Assembly (NCBI RefSeq): GCF_002266465.3
Contig: NZ_CP029427.2
Coordinates: forward strand, 1,490,501 to 1,554,500
Length of the DNA: 64,000 nt
Reading direction: 5' to 3'
Source: Bradyrhizobium symbiodeficiens
GTDB taxonomy: Bacteria > Pseudomonadota > Alphaproteobacteria > Rhizobiales > Xanthobacteraceae
Translations under genes and position numbers: made by a program
Notes under the pieces: generated by a model
Databases searched by the model: none
What the model was told of the DNA's origin: nothing
What the model saw: only the letters and a program-made list of their open reading frames with translations
Part shown: positions 42,560-51,286 of the stretch, piece by piece
Layout of the letters: each line of letters begins with the position of its first letter
Position numbering within the stretch: position 1 is the first letter of the stretch

Positions 42560-43354
42560 ATGCCAAAATTCCTTCGCATCGGAGTCCATCAGTCCAACGT
42601 ATCCGGCTACACGTCGAAGGCGTGGTGTGTCCGGCGGGTTGGTTCAGCGGTTTTCCTGAAGTGGGGCGCCGTGGAAGTGCAGGGCGCCGGCGATGGGCGA
42701 AGGGTCTACTGGACGCGACTGCCGCAAGAGAAGACAGTTCGCTGCCGCACGACGCAGCGCGCGCAGGACTACGCCAAAGCCGCCATCGCCCGGCGCCGCA
42801 ACCATCGCTACGAACCGCTGGCCGGACCGATCGCGCTCCGGCGCCGATCCGCCGAGCGGAGCGCGGAGCTCAAGCAGGCACTCGCCACCATCCTGATCGT
42901 CGATATCGTCGGCTCCACCGCAAAGGCGGCGAAGCTCGGCGATGCGCGTTGGACCAAGGTCATGGGCCACTATTACGCGGCGGTGCGCAAGGAGCTGAAG
43001 AGTGCGCGCGGCAAGGAAGTGGTGACCACCGGCGACGGCGTGCTGGCGACATTCAAGGCGCCGGCTTCGGGCGTCCGTTGCGCGACTGCGATCCAGAAGG
43101 CCGTGCGTACGCTGGGGCTCGACATCAGGGTCGGGCTGCATGCCGGCGAATACAGTGTGAGCGGGGGCGAGATGGTCGGTCTCGCGTTTCACATCGGCAC
43201 GCGCGTCGCCGCCAAGGCGCGGGCCGGCGAGGTCCTGGTCTCGAGTGCGGTCAGGGACCTGATGGCGCAGTCGGAGATCCGGTTCAGGGACCACGGCATG
43301 CATCAGCTCAAAGGCGTGCCGGCGCGATGGCGGTTGTACCGGTTGGAGGATTGA
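42560..43354 (+). CDS. Class III nucleotide cyclase with an N-terminal WGR-like segment
   Basis: The 264-residue protein has an N-terminal piece (residues about 20-85: AVFLKWGAVEVQGAG, GRRVYWTRLPQEKTVRCRTT) that loosely resembles the WGR domain. A compact class III cyclase core follows: ILIVDIVGSTAKAAKLG, VTTGDGVLATFKAP, HAGEYSVSGG, FHIGTRVAAKARAGEVLVSS. Both metal Asp residues are present. ATG at 42560 was chosen; upstream in-frame codons back to 42335 lack coding texture. It is cytosolic and presumably makes cAMP. Confidence 0.8.
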   Translation: MPKFLRIGVHQSNVSGYTSKAWCVRRVGSAVFLKWGAVEVQGAGDGRRVYWTRLPQEKTVRCRTTQRAQDYAKAAIARRRNHRYEPLAGPIALRRRSAERSAELKQALATILIVDIVGSTAKAAKLGDARWTKVMGHYYAAVRKELKSARGKEVVTTGDGVLATFKAPASGVRCATAIQKAVRTLGLDIRVGLHAGEYSVSGGEMVGLAFHIGTRVAAKARAGEVLVSSAVRDLMAQSEIRFRDHGMHQLKGVPARWRLYRLED

Positions 43355-43367
43355 AGGGGACCGCCGC

Positions 43368-43643
43368 CTATCCGCTCGCACCGGTCCGGTCGCATTTCGG
43401 GCATCGGCCGTCCGCGGCGAACGCGAGTTGGTGGCCGATCTCTTCCCTGAGAGCGTTCGCCTCGAAGGTCGTGCCGTCGCTCCTGAGCATTCGCTTGGCG
43501 CGTTCGTAAGCGTGGCTCTCGGCAGCGTCGTCGCCCACGCGGATGATCACCTCGGCGTGGAAAGGACAGACCGTGGTCGCGCGCGTCGTCTCGAGCGCGA
43601 AGCGCACCGCCGCGGAGAGGTCATCGAGGTTGACGGACATCAT
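43368..43643 (-). CDS. Small hypothetical protein (91 aa) with a C-terminal CxxC
   Basis: The 91-residue protein has two helical segments (LDDLSAAVRFALETTRATTV, ESHAYERAKRMLRSDG) around CPFHAEVIIRVGDDA, and ends in GRCPKCDRTG. AGGAGAGC lies eight bases before ATG 43643. It is convergent with the cyclase gene with a 13-base gap. I know similar short proteins from Bradyrhizobium; the function is unknown. Confidence 0.65.
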   Translation of the reverse strand: MMSVNLDDLSAAVRFALETTRATTVCPFHAEVIIRVGDDAAESHAYERAKRMLRSDGTTFEANALREEIGHQLAFAADGRCPKCDRTGASG

Positions 43644-44009
43644 GGCTGCTCTCCTGATCGAGGCGGTCCCGATGTTGGACTGTCGGCGGCGGTGTTCGTG
43701 TCCTGCGGCTGCGTCGGGCCGGTCAGGCAACGTCAATCGGCGCCCGGTTTCCAGGGAAGCATCGAGGCCTAGACGCCGCTCTTCCGGAGCGGTGGCCGCG
43801 ATCGGTTGCCCCCTGTCTTCGAAGCGGTGCCCGGAGTGCCTAGGAGTCCGGGCTCCGCTTCGTTCGGCACCGGAGCGATAGCGCACCCGATGCCACACAG
43901 ACCCTAGGCGCAGGCGGGCCGTTCGCATTGACCCATCGCAAACATAGGAAAGGCCCTTAAGGGATCGTCCGCAATTTCGCCCGCCGCGGTTCCGGTGCAT
44001 GAGAGAAGC
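43644..44009. other. 366-base divergent intergenic region
   Basis: It lies between two small divergent genes. It contains a CGGTGCC / GGCACCG inverted pair around 43826-43876, which could form a long hairpin. No gene with coding texture was recognised. Confidence 0.35.
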
Positions 44010-44222
44010 ATGCAGCGCCAGATCCTATTCAGGTGCCCCAGCACCGGCATGAACGTCCAGCATCGGATCGATGACGAGCGGCCCGAGAATTGCGAGCCGG
44101 CGGACAGCTATGTGCCCGTGAGGTGCCCGGCCTGCATGTCGCTGCACTTCGCCAACAGCACCACCGGCAAGCTGTTGAACGAGCGAGACCGGGAGCTCGT
44201 GCCCCTGCCCCGTTCCGCCTGA
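44010..44222 (+). CDS. Small hypothetical zinc-ribbon-like protein (70 aa)
   Basis: The 70-residue protein reads MQRQILFRCPSTGMNVQHRI and later YVPVRCPACMSLHFANSTTG. C9, C39 and C42 with nearby His residues suggest metal binding. A GAGAGAAG site precedes ATG 44010; GTG 43995 is an alternative. It is convergent with the sugar ABC operon. Function unknown. Confidence 0.6.
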   Translation: MQRQILFRCPSTGMNVQHRIDDERPENCEPADSYVPVRCPACMSLHFANSTTGKLLNERDRELVPLPRSA

Positions 44223-44266
44223 TCTGTCTGCGTCGACTGTGCCGCGAAGTGGCGGGCGGGCGGCCG

Positions 44267-45763
44267 TCAGTGGATCGCCGCGTACATGATGGCTTCCTCC
44301 GTCGCCTCCAGCGCGGAAAATTCCTCTACCACCTTGCCCTGCCTGCACACCAGGATTCGGTCCGACAGCGCCATGATCTCGGGCAAATAGGAGGAGATCA
44401 CCACCACCGCCTTGCCCTTGTCGGCCAGCGAATTGATCAGCTCGTGAATCTCGACGATGGCTCCGACGTCGACGCCTCGCGTCGGCTCGTCGAAGATGAT
44501 CAGCTCCGGATCCTGGACCAGCGATTTGGCGATCACGACCTTCTGCTGGTTGCCGCCGGACAATTCGACGACCTTGGCCTCGTCGCCGATGGCGCGCACC
44601 TTGAGCCGCTCGATCCAGGACTTTCCGGTCGCCGTGCTCTCACGTCGTGACAGCCAGGCGCGTCCTTTCGGAAACTTGGCGAGCAAGCCGAGATAGATAT
44701 TGCGCGCAATGGACGCGGTCTCGAAGAACCCTTCGACCTTGCGATCCTCGGTCACGTAGGCGATGCCGGCCTGCACCGCCGGCGCAGGCACGCGGTAGCG
44801 GACCGGCTTGTCGCCGAGGATCACCTCGCCGCCGTGGAAGAAGTCGCGCTTCATGACGCCTGCGACGATCTTGAACGTCTCGGTGCGCCCGGCGCCGACG
44901 AGACCGAAGACACCGGTGATCTGGCCCGCGAACACCGACAGCGAATTGTTCTTCACCATCGGCGCCATCTTCAGGTTCTGCACCGTCAGCACCCGCTTGC
45001 CCGAGGTGCGCACCTGCGCCTTGCGCGCGCCGTAGAGCGTGTTGGAGAGGTCCCGCCCCACCATCGCCTGGACGATGCGCGCCCGGTCGAAGCGGGAAGC
45101 ATCGTCGGTCACGACATGCCTGCCGTCGCGCAACACGGTGATGCGGTCGGCAAGCAGCAGCGCCTCTTCGAGGGCGTGCGAGATGAAGATGATGGAGACC
45201 CCGCGCTTCTTCAGGTCCTTGACGAGGTCGAAGAAGTATTTCTTCTCCTCCGGCGTCAGCGTTGCCGTCGGCTCGTCGAAGATGATCACCTTGGCCTTGT
45301 GCAGGACGGCGCGGGCGATCTCGACCATCTGCTTCTTGGCGGCGCCGAGGCCGCCGACCGTCGCGGTGGGCGTCACGTCGAAGTTGAGCGATTGCAGGAA
45401 TTGCTGGGCCGCGATGTAGATGCCGCGCAGGCGGTTGTAGAATTTCTCCTGACCGAGAAACAGGTTCTGCGCCACCGTCATCGTCGGCACCAGGCTGTTC
45501 TCCTGGAACACCATGGCAATGCCGAGGTTACGCGCCTCCAGCGGGGTCTTCAGAGTAACGTCGGCCCCGTCGACCGTCATGGCACCGTAGGTCAGCGTCA
45601 CGACGCCGGCCATGACCTTGGTCAGCGTCGATTTTCCCGCGCCGTTTTCGCCGACCAGGGCGTGGATTTCGCCGCGCCGCAGGTCGAAATCGACGCCTTC
45701 GATCGCGGGCACGCCGGCGTAGAGCTTGGTCGCCTTCGACAGCGACAGGACGAGGTCGTTCAT
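44267..45763 (-). CDS. Sugar ABC transporter ATP-binding protein (RbsA/XylG type)
   Basis: The 498-residue protein has two ATPase halves. The first has Walker A GENGAGKST and Walker B VIIFDEPTATLTP; the second has the degenerate GLVGAGRTE and LIIFDEPTRGVDVG, with LSGGNQQK as signature. This double form defines carbohydrate-uptake (CUT2) ATPases, which power ribose, xylose or galactose-like uptake. It is the last gene of a five-gene operon; its start overlaps the stop codon of the propeller gene (ATGA). Confidence 0.92.
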   Translation of the reverse strand: MNDLVLSLSKATKLYAGVPAIEGVDFDLRRGEIHALVGENGAGKSTLTKVMAGVVTLTYGAMTVDGADVTLKTPLEARNLGIAMVFQENSLVPTMTVAQNLFLGQEKFYNRLRGIYIAAQQFLQSLNFDVTPTATVGGLGAAKKQMVEIARAVLHKAKVIIFDEPTATLTPEEKKYFFDLVKDLKKRGVSIIFISHALEEALLLADRITVLRDGRHVVTDDASRFDRARIVQAMVGRDLSNTLYGARKAQVRTSGKRVLTVQNLKMAPMVKNNSLSVFAGQITGVFGLVGAGRTETFKIVAGVMKRDFFHGGEVILGDKPVRYRVPAPAVQAGIAYVTEDRKVEGFFETASIARNIYLGLLAKFPKGRAWLSRRESTATGKSWIERLKVRAIGDEAKVVELSGGNQQKVVIAKSLVQDPELIIFDEPTRGVDVGAIVEIHELINSLADKGKAVVVISSYLPEIMALSDRILVCRQGKVVEEFSALEATEEAIMYAAIH

Positions 45764-46854
45764 GCGCGGGCCTCCTCGCCGAGGGATGCCAGCGGCAGCC
45801 TGATGACGCGGCCGGGGCCCTTTGCGATCATGACGAGGTGCTCGCCGACTTCGACGGCGGCGACGATGCCGTGGTTGACGCCATCGGCCCGGCTGTGGAG
45901 CGAATAGCGCGGCAGGCCGTCGGCTCCGAGCCGGATGACGAGACCGTATGACCGCGGCGGCGCCCAGGGTTTCATCACGCCCATGGTCTTGATGTGGGCG
46001 CCCTGCAGCGGCTCCTTGAAGGAATTGCCGGAGCGCAGGCGCGGCGCGACCCAGAATTCCGGGGCGATCTCGGCGATCATGCGGCGGCGATAGGCCGGCT
46101 CGCGCAGCACGAACTCGACCAGTTGGGTGCGTGCGGTGAAGGCGGTGAGCCAGAAGCCGCCGCCGCGCGCCGGCGAAAGCCGCGACGGATAGACGGGGAG
46201 GTGACGGAGCAGATCCTTGCGGCTTCCATCCGGCGCGATCGAAACCAGACGATGCCGCCAGCTTTCACTGACGAGCACGTTGCCGTCGCTCGCGATGGCG
46301 CCGAACGCGTAGCCCAATCCGCCGGCAAGCTGCGTGATCGCGCCCGACTTGGGATCGAGCCGCAGTACCCGGCCGGTCTTGCCGAGCTCCATCAGATCGC
46401 GCGCCCAGTCGCCGGCATCGTGCAACGACGATCCGTCGGTTGCGATCAACGTCCCGTCGCTCGCGGGAGCCAGCGCATTGACGGCGTGCAGCCCTTGCGT
46501 GAAGGCGGCCCTGGGCGCCTCGACCGCGGCGTTGTCGTAGAGTCGGACCTCGGTGCCGCCAAGCGCGACGGCGAGGCCTCCATTGGGCAAGGACGCCAGC
46601 GCGGAGATCGGCCGCTCGAAGGTTCGAACCGTCGTTGTCGAACGTCCGGTCAAGCGTGTCAGCCGGGCGCCGTCGGCAATGAGCAGCGAACTGCCGTCCG
46701 CGGCGAGATCCTCCGGCGCGTCGCATTCGAGCAGGATCTCCGCCTGCTCGAGCGCCTGGTTCGGCTTCAACGCCCCGTCGAACGATGGGACGGTGATGGC
46801 TGCCTCGCCACGGCCGAGGAAACGGTTGGCGAATTCGCTGATCGCGGCGATCAC
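45760..46854 (-). CDS. Strictosidine-synthase-like / SMP-30-like beta-propeller protein in a sugar ABC operon
   Basis: The 364-residue soluble protein has no signal peptide. Blade repeats include AGGLGYAFGAIASDGNVLVS, ESWRHRLVSIAPDGS and PVYPSRLSPARGGGFWLTAF, which parallel the strictosidine-synthase-like domain in the neighbouring fusion protein. GTG at 46854 was chosen: GGGGGAAG precedes it and its first bases overlap the upstream stop codon. The whole operon is translationally coupled here. Predicted role: lactone or ester hydrolysis of the imported sugar derivative; some blades lack the usual metal ligands, so it may only bind. Confidence 0.72.
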   Translation of the reverse strand: MIAAISEFANRFLGRGEAAITVPSFDGALKPNQALEQAEILLECDAPEDLAADGSSLLIADGARLTRLTGRSTTTVRTFERPISALASLPNGGLAVALGGTEVRLYDNAAVEAPRAAFTQGLHAVNALAPASDGTLIATDGSSLHDAGDWARDLMELGKTGRVLRLDPKSGAITQLAGGLGYAFGAIASDGNVLVSESWRHRLVSIAPDGSRKDLLRHLPVYPSRLSPARGGGFWLTAFTARTQLVEFVLREPAYRRRMIAEIAPEFWVAPRLRSGNSFKEPLQGAHIKTMGVMKPWAPPRSYGLVIRLGADGLPRYSLHSRADGVNHGIVAAVEVGEHLVMIAKGPGRVIRLPLASLGEEARA

Positions 46855-48968
46855 GACGGCTTCCCCCAGCGCTTGTCGTACTGCACGAAGTCGGGATCGG
46901 CATTGTCGAGCTTGAAGCGGCCGATCCGGTTGTTGGCGATGCCGCCGAGATAGAGATAGCCGCGATGCTCGCGCATCGATGTGATCATGGGATGGTTGAG
47001 CCCCTTGAGGTCCCAGAACGATTCCAGGATCTTGCCCTGCTCGTTGAACTTGACGACGCAGCCGGTGTTGATGTTCGGGAACAGCCATTCGTCGACCGGC
47101 ACGCGCTTGGCCATGCGCCGGCGGAAGCCCGGCATCTTCCAGGCGAGATCCAGCGACGGGCTGCGCATGCCGACCAGCGCCAGCCAGTAATTGCCGTCGG
47201 AGGCGAGATTGATGTTGTCAGGATAGCCCGGCAGATTGTCCATGACGATCTCGACGTCACCCTTCTTCGGGCCGGCGAACCAGTAGCGCTTGATCGAGCA
47301 GCCGAACGTCTCCGCGAAAAGGATTGATTGCCCGTCACTGGCGACCGCGACGCCATTCGGGAATTTGAGGCCGCGCAGCGCGGTATGGGTGGTGCCGGTC
47401 TTGGTGTCGTAGCAGATGATGCGGCCGTTGCCGCGCGCCTCCAGCCCGTCGACCGGCCACTCGTCCATTTCGTAGCGCACCGTGGCCTCGGAGAAGAAGA
47501 TCAGGCCGTCGTCGGTGATGTCGAGATCGTCGGCGAGCCGCAGGCGGCTGTCGTCGTTCACGGAATACAGGCTGCGGTTGGTCTCGTCGGTGGCTTTCTC
47601 CACGGTGCCGTCGGGCGTGATGCGATACAGCCCCATGCCGCCGATGCAGACATAGAGATTGTCCTGCTTGTCGAACGCCATGCCGAGCGGCTGGCCGCCG
47701 ATATGGGCGAACACCTCCATCCGTTCGTAGTCCGGCGGAAAGAAGCGGATGATGTCGCCGTGACGGGATCCGGCATAGAGCACGTCGTTGCGGTCGAGGA
47801 TGACGTCCTCGGGCGCCTCGATCCGGCCGAGCCCGATCAGCGAGACGTCGCGCAGCTTGTCGTTCTGCTCGAACGGCCCGCCGCTGCCGATCTCGGTCGG
47901 CGGCGGAGGTGGCAGTGCGTGGTAGGTCGGGGCGACATAGACCTTGCTGATGATGCGGGTGCGGTTCTTCTGCCAGCGGATGTCGACCATCGCCGCCGCC
48001 AACAGGATGCTCGCCAGCGCCATGCGGTTGACGCCGCCGCGCGCGTTCATGGCGGTCAGCCCGTTGGTGACGAGGAGTACGATCAGCACGCCGACCATGG
48101 ACTTGACGACCGAGCCCTTGCCGCCGCCGAGCGTAATTCCGCCGAGCACGGTGGCCGTCAGCACGATCACCTCCAGGCCGACGCCGATATCGCCGCCGAC
48201 CGTGCCGAGCCGTGCGGCGAAGAACAGCGCGCCGATGCTGGTCAGCACGCCGCTCGCGACATAGCAGAGCGCGATGGTGCGTCGGACCGGAATGCCGGAA
48301 TTGTAGGCCGAGCGCCGCGAGCCGCCGATTGCGGTAATGTGCCAGCCCGGCCGCAACCGCGTCAGGAAGACGTGACCGAAGATCGCGATGACGATGTAGA
48401 CCAGCGCGACGCTGGGGATGCCGAACACGCTGCCGCCGCCGATGAAATCCCAGGAGGGAATGTCCGGGAAGGCCGACGCGATCGCGTTGGAATAGCGCTG
48501 GATCAGGAGATCATAGGCCGAGCGGTAGATGATCAGCGTGATCAGCGTGGTGATGAAGGCGCGCAGCCTGAGATATCCGATCAGCACGCCGTTCACGGCG
48601 CCGAGCAGCCCGCCGACGATCATGGTGACCACCACCACTGCGGGGACCGGCCAGTTGAGCACGTCGAGCAGATAGAGCGCGCAGAAATCCGTCAATGCGA
48701 AGATCGACCCGACCGAGAGATCGATGCCGCCGACGATGACGACAAGCGCCATGCCCAGGCCGATGAAGCCGATCTCGCCCGCCTGCCGCGCGGTGTCGGC
48801 GAGGCTCGCAGGCGACAGGAAGTGCTCGAGCGAGCGGCTGAGTGCGAAGCCGATGATCAGCAGCAGGATCACCGGGATGGCGGTCTCGGTCCATCGTTTG
48901 GACAGGATCTCGCCGAGGAGATGGTCTGGCCAGTAGCGATATCGTAGCCGCGTCAGTGTCTCGCGCAT
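46851..48968 (-). CDS. Fusion protein: sugar ABC permease plus strictosidine-synthase-like beta-propeller
   Basis: The 705-residue product has a CUT2 permease at about residues 1-335 (VVIVGGIDLSVGSIFALTDF, LGGITLGGGKGSVVKSMVGV), a short Pro-rich linker (ALPPPPPTEIGSGG) near 355 and a propeller domain at about 375-700. The latter has ADDLDITDDGLIFFSEATVR, FPNGVAVASDGQSILFAETF, GPKKGDVEIVMDNLPGYPDN and FPNINTGCVVKFNEQGKILE, typical of strictosidine-synthase-like proteins. Ordinary permeases of this family are about 320-340 residues. No stop or frameshift separates the halves. ATG at 48968 was chosen; TTG 48980 is possible. The propeller should lie in the cytoplasm if the permease topology is usual. 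Confidence 0.85.
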   Translation of the reverse strand: MRETLTRLRYRYWPDHLLGEILSKRWTETAIPVILLLIIGFALSRSLEHFLSPASLADTARQAGEIGFIGLGMALVVIVGGIDLSVGSIFALTDFCALYLLDVLNWPVPAVVVVTMIVGGLLGAVNGVLIGYLRLRAFITTLITLIIYRSAYDLLIQRYSNAIASAFPDIPSWDFIGGGSVFGIPSVALVYIVIAIFGHVFLTRLRPGWHITAIGGSRRSAYNSGIPVRRTIALCYVASGVLTSIGALFFAARLGTVGGDIGVGLEVIVLTATVLGGITLGGGKGSVVKSMVGVLIVLLVTNGLTAMNARGGVNRMALASILLAAAMVDIRWQKNRTRIISKVYVAPTYHALPPPPPTEIGSGGPFEQNDKLRDVSLIGLGRIEAPEDVILDRNDVLYAGSRHGDIIRFFPPDYERMEVFAHIGGQPLGMAFDKQDNLYVCIGGMGLYRITPDGTVEKATDETNRSLYSVNDDSRLRLADDLDITDDGLIFFSEATVRYEMDEWPVDGLEARGNGRIICYDTKTGTTHTALRGLKFPNGVAVASDGQSILFAETFGCSIKRYWFAGPKKGDVEIVMDNLPGYPDNINLASDGNYWLALVGMRSPSLDLAWKMPGFRRRMAKRVPVDEWLFPNINTGCVVKFNEQGKILESFWDLKGLNHPMITSMREHRGYLYLGGIANNRIGRFKLDNADPDFVQYDKRWGKPS

Positions 48969-49043
48969 CGGCCTTCCCAAGAATTTCCATCAGATAAAGT
49001 GACGCGCGCCCCGGGGGGCCCGGGACGCGCAGTCATGCGGCAA

Positions 49044-50060
49044 TCACTTCTTGAGATCGGAGAGATTCCAGCAGGTCATCTGGTTGTCGGCGTTCTCCCT
49101 GGTGATCGGAATCAGCGTGGTGTATTCCGAACCCTTGACCGAGCCCGCCTTGACGCCCGACGACAACAGCCATTTGATGGTGCCGGCCATCTGGGCTGCC
49201 TGCGTCGGCACGTCGTAGCTCATGTCGAGATCGAACGAACCGTTCTTGACGAGCTCGCAGGCGCCCTTGCGCTCGCCGCCGCCCGACGTCGCCAGGAACA
49301 CCTTGCCGGTCAGGCCGGCTTCCTTGATCGCGGCGGCGGTGCCGATGTCCATGCCGTCCCAGAAGCCGACGATGCCGCAGAGGTCCGGGTTCTGCTTCAA
49401 CACGGTCTGGGTGATGGCCTTGGCCTTGGCGGCATCCCAATCCGCGGCCTGGCTGGAGACGACCTTGATTTCGGGATGCTTGGCGAGGACGTTCTCGACG
49501 CCCTTGAGCGTGTAGGCACTGGCTGCCGCCGAGAGCGCGCCCTGGATGATGGCAATCTTGTTCGACTTGCCCTGGCAGGCCTTCACCACGCCTTCGGTCT
49601 GCCGCTCGCCGATCTCGATCCAGTTGGCGCCGACGAAAGCCGAGCTGCGATAGGCCGAGCCCATGTTGATCTGGATGACGTAGATGCCTTCGTTCTCGGC
49701 GCGCTGCAGCAGCTTGGCGTAGGTCTGCACGTCGGGATTGTGGATCACCATCACCGCCGGCTTCTCCGAGATCAGCGAGGTCACGGCTTGCGCGCCGGCA
49801 TTGGTGTTCCAGTTGGGATCGCGGATCACGAACTTGACGCCGTACGGCTCGAGCTCCTTCTTGAGGCCGGCGTACCAGCCTTCGGTCAGGTCGAAGTTCA
49901 TCGCGACCGGCACGTAGGCGACGGTCTTGCCGGCAAGCGCTTCCCGGAACGGCTTCTGGAACGGCTCGTCGAGGCCCTGCTGGGCGAGGGCCGGAGCCGC
50001 GGCGGCTGAAAGCGCCAATGCGGCGATACTTCCAAGCGCGAACTTATGAACGCTGGCCAT
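49044..50060 (-). CDS. Sugar ABC transporter substrate-binding protein (RbsB-like)
   Basis: The 338-residue protein has a signal peptide (GSIAALALSAAAAPALAQ) and the type I sugar-binding fold: KTVAYVPVAMNFDLTEGWYA, VMVIHNPDVQTYAKLLQRAE and GIVGFWDGMDIGTAAAIKEA. It binds a sugar or sugar acid for the CUT2 transporter. It lies between the two permease genes. The ligand cannot be read; the two lactonase-like propellers suggest a lactone or glycoside. Confidence 0.9.
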   Translation of the reverse strand: MASVHKFALGSIAALALSAAAAPALAQQGLDEPFQKPFREALAGKTVAYVPVAMNFDLTEGWYAGLKKELEPYGVKFVIRDPNWNTNAGAQAVTSLISEKPAVMVIHNPDVQTYAKLLQRAENEGIYVIQINMGSAYRSSAFVGANWIEIGERQTEGVVKACQGKSNKIAIIQGALSAAASAYTLKGVENVLAKHPEIKVVSSQAADWDAAKAKAITQTVLKQNPDLCGIVGFWDGMDIGTAAAIKEAGLTGKVFLATSGGGERKGACELVKNGSFDLDMSYDVPTQAAQMAGTIKWLLSSGVKAGSVKGSEYTTLIPITRENADNQMTCWNLSDLKK

Positions 50061-50099
50061 TGTCTTCCTCCTTGTTGGATACGCGTTTTTTCAGGCAGA

Positions 50100-51071
50100 T
50101 CAGATGTCGCCCTGTTGGGCCGTTTCTTCGTTTCGTGGATTGAGCAGGGTGTCGGTGATGACGGCGATCAGGAGCACGAGGCCCTTGATGAGGTTCTGGC
50201 CGGCATAGGGGACGTTGAGGATCGTCATTCCGTTCAGCATCGTGCCGATCAGCAGCGTGCCGATGATGACGTTGACGACCCCGCCGCGCCCGCCCGACAG
50301 GCCGATGCCGCCGAGCACGACGACGAGGATGACGTCGTAGATCAGCGTCGAATTGAAGATCCGGGTCGGCATGGAGTTGACGGACGCCGCCAGCACCAGG
50401 CCGGCAAAGCAGCCGATCAGCGCCGCGAGGACGTATTGCAGCACGATGACCGGCCGCGACGGGATGCCGGTGACGCGCGCCGCGAACGGGTTGTCGCCGA
50501 TCGCGTAGATGTAGGCGCCCCAGCGCGTCTGGCGCAGCAGCACGAAGACCACGACGCAGGCGATCGCGAACATGACGATCGAGGTGGGAATGCCGAGGAT
50601 GCTGCCCTGGCCGAGCCGCTCGAAGCCGGCCATGCCGTCGCTCCATTGCACGACGTCGAGCTGGAAGAGGGCGGCCTGGCCGAGACCGGCGACGAACAGG
50701 CCGGTCGCCAGCGTCGCGAACAAGGGCGGCACTTCCGCATAGGCGATCAGCCAGCCGTTGACGAGACCGACCGCGATCGCCAGCAGGCCGGCGGCGAGCA
50801 GCGAGGCCGGCAGCGAATGGCCGTTCTGCACCATCTGCAGCACGAGGCCGGCGGGGACCGCGAGTGCCGCGATCAGCGACAGGTCGATGCCGCGGCCGAT
50901 CACGACGATCGCCATGGCCAGGCCTAGGATGCCGAGCACTGCCACGTTCTGCAGCAATGTCAGCATGTTGTCGGCGGAGAGAAAGCCGTTGAGGAAGACC
51001 GAGAAGGTCAGGAAGAGTGCCGCGAAGACCGCAAACACGATCTCCTGTTGGCTGACCCGAACGCGCTTCAT
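50100..51071 (-). CDS. Sugar ABC transporter permease (RbsC-like)
   Basis: The 323-residue permease has about eight to ten membrane segments and the CUT2 marks IVVIGRGIDLSLIAALAVPA and VVVLGGIGLSGGRGGVVNVI. ATG at 51071 follows GGGAAGG; an upstream frame extension to 51194 lacks coding texture. It is the first gene of the operon and pairs with the permease half of the fusion protein. Confidence 0.9.
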   Translation of the reverse strand: MKRVRVSQQEIVFAVFAALFLTFSVFLNGFLSADNMLTLLQNVAVLGILGLAMAIVVIGRGIDLSLIAALAVPAGLVLQMVQNGHSLPASLLAAGLLAIAVGLVNGWLIAYAEVPPLFATLATGLFVAGLGQAALFQLDVVQWSDGMAGFERLGQGSILGIPTSIVMFAIACVVVFVLLRQTRWGAYIYAIGDNPFAARVTGIPSRPVIVLQYVLAALIGCFAGLVLAASVNSMPTRIFNSTLIYDVILVVVLGGIGLSGGRGGVVNVIIGTLLIGTMLNGMTILNVPYAGQNLIKGLVLLIAVITDTLLNPRNEETAQQGDI

Positions 51072-51195
51072 CGCTTGCCTTCCCTGGGATCGGCATCGCG
51101 CGTGCGGGATCGCCGTCTCGGCGCGCTTGCCTCCCCCCGTCCCAAGTTTGTTTTGCGCTTGATAGGCGAGAGAGCTCAGGCTGACTTGCGTCAAC

Positions 51196-51234
51196 GCGCA
51201 AACCTTTTGCGCTGGCGCGCAAAGAGTCTTGCGC
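51196..51234. promoter_or_regulatory. Two GCGCAA/TTGCGC inverted repeats, candidate AraC-regulator sites
   Basis: Site 1 is GCGCAAA-CCT-TTTGCGC (51196-51212). Site 2 is GCGCAA-AGAGTC-TTGCGC (51217-51234). They sit side by side between the divergent permease and AraC-type genes, with half-site centres about 21 bases apart (two helical turns). Another TTGCGC occurs near 51157. This is a plausible operator for the adjacent regulator. Confidence 0.5.
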
Positions 51235-51286
51235 GAAGCTGACAGGAACCTAAAATCCGCCGGCAGTTTTTGTGCGCTGCACAGAC

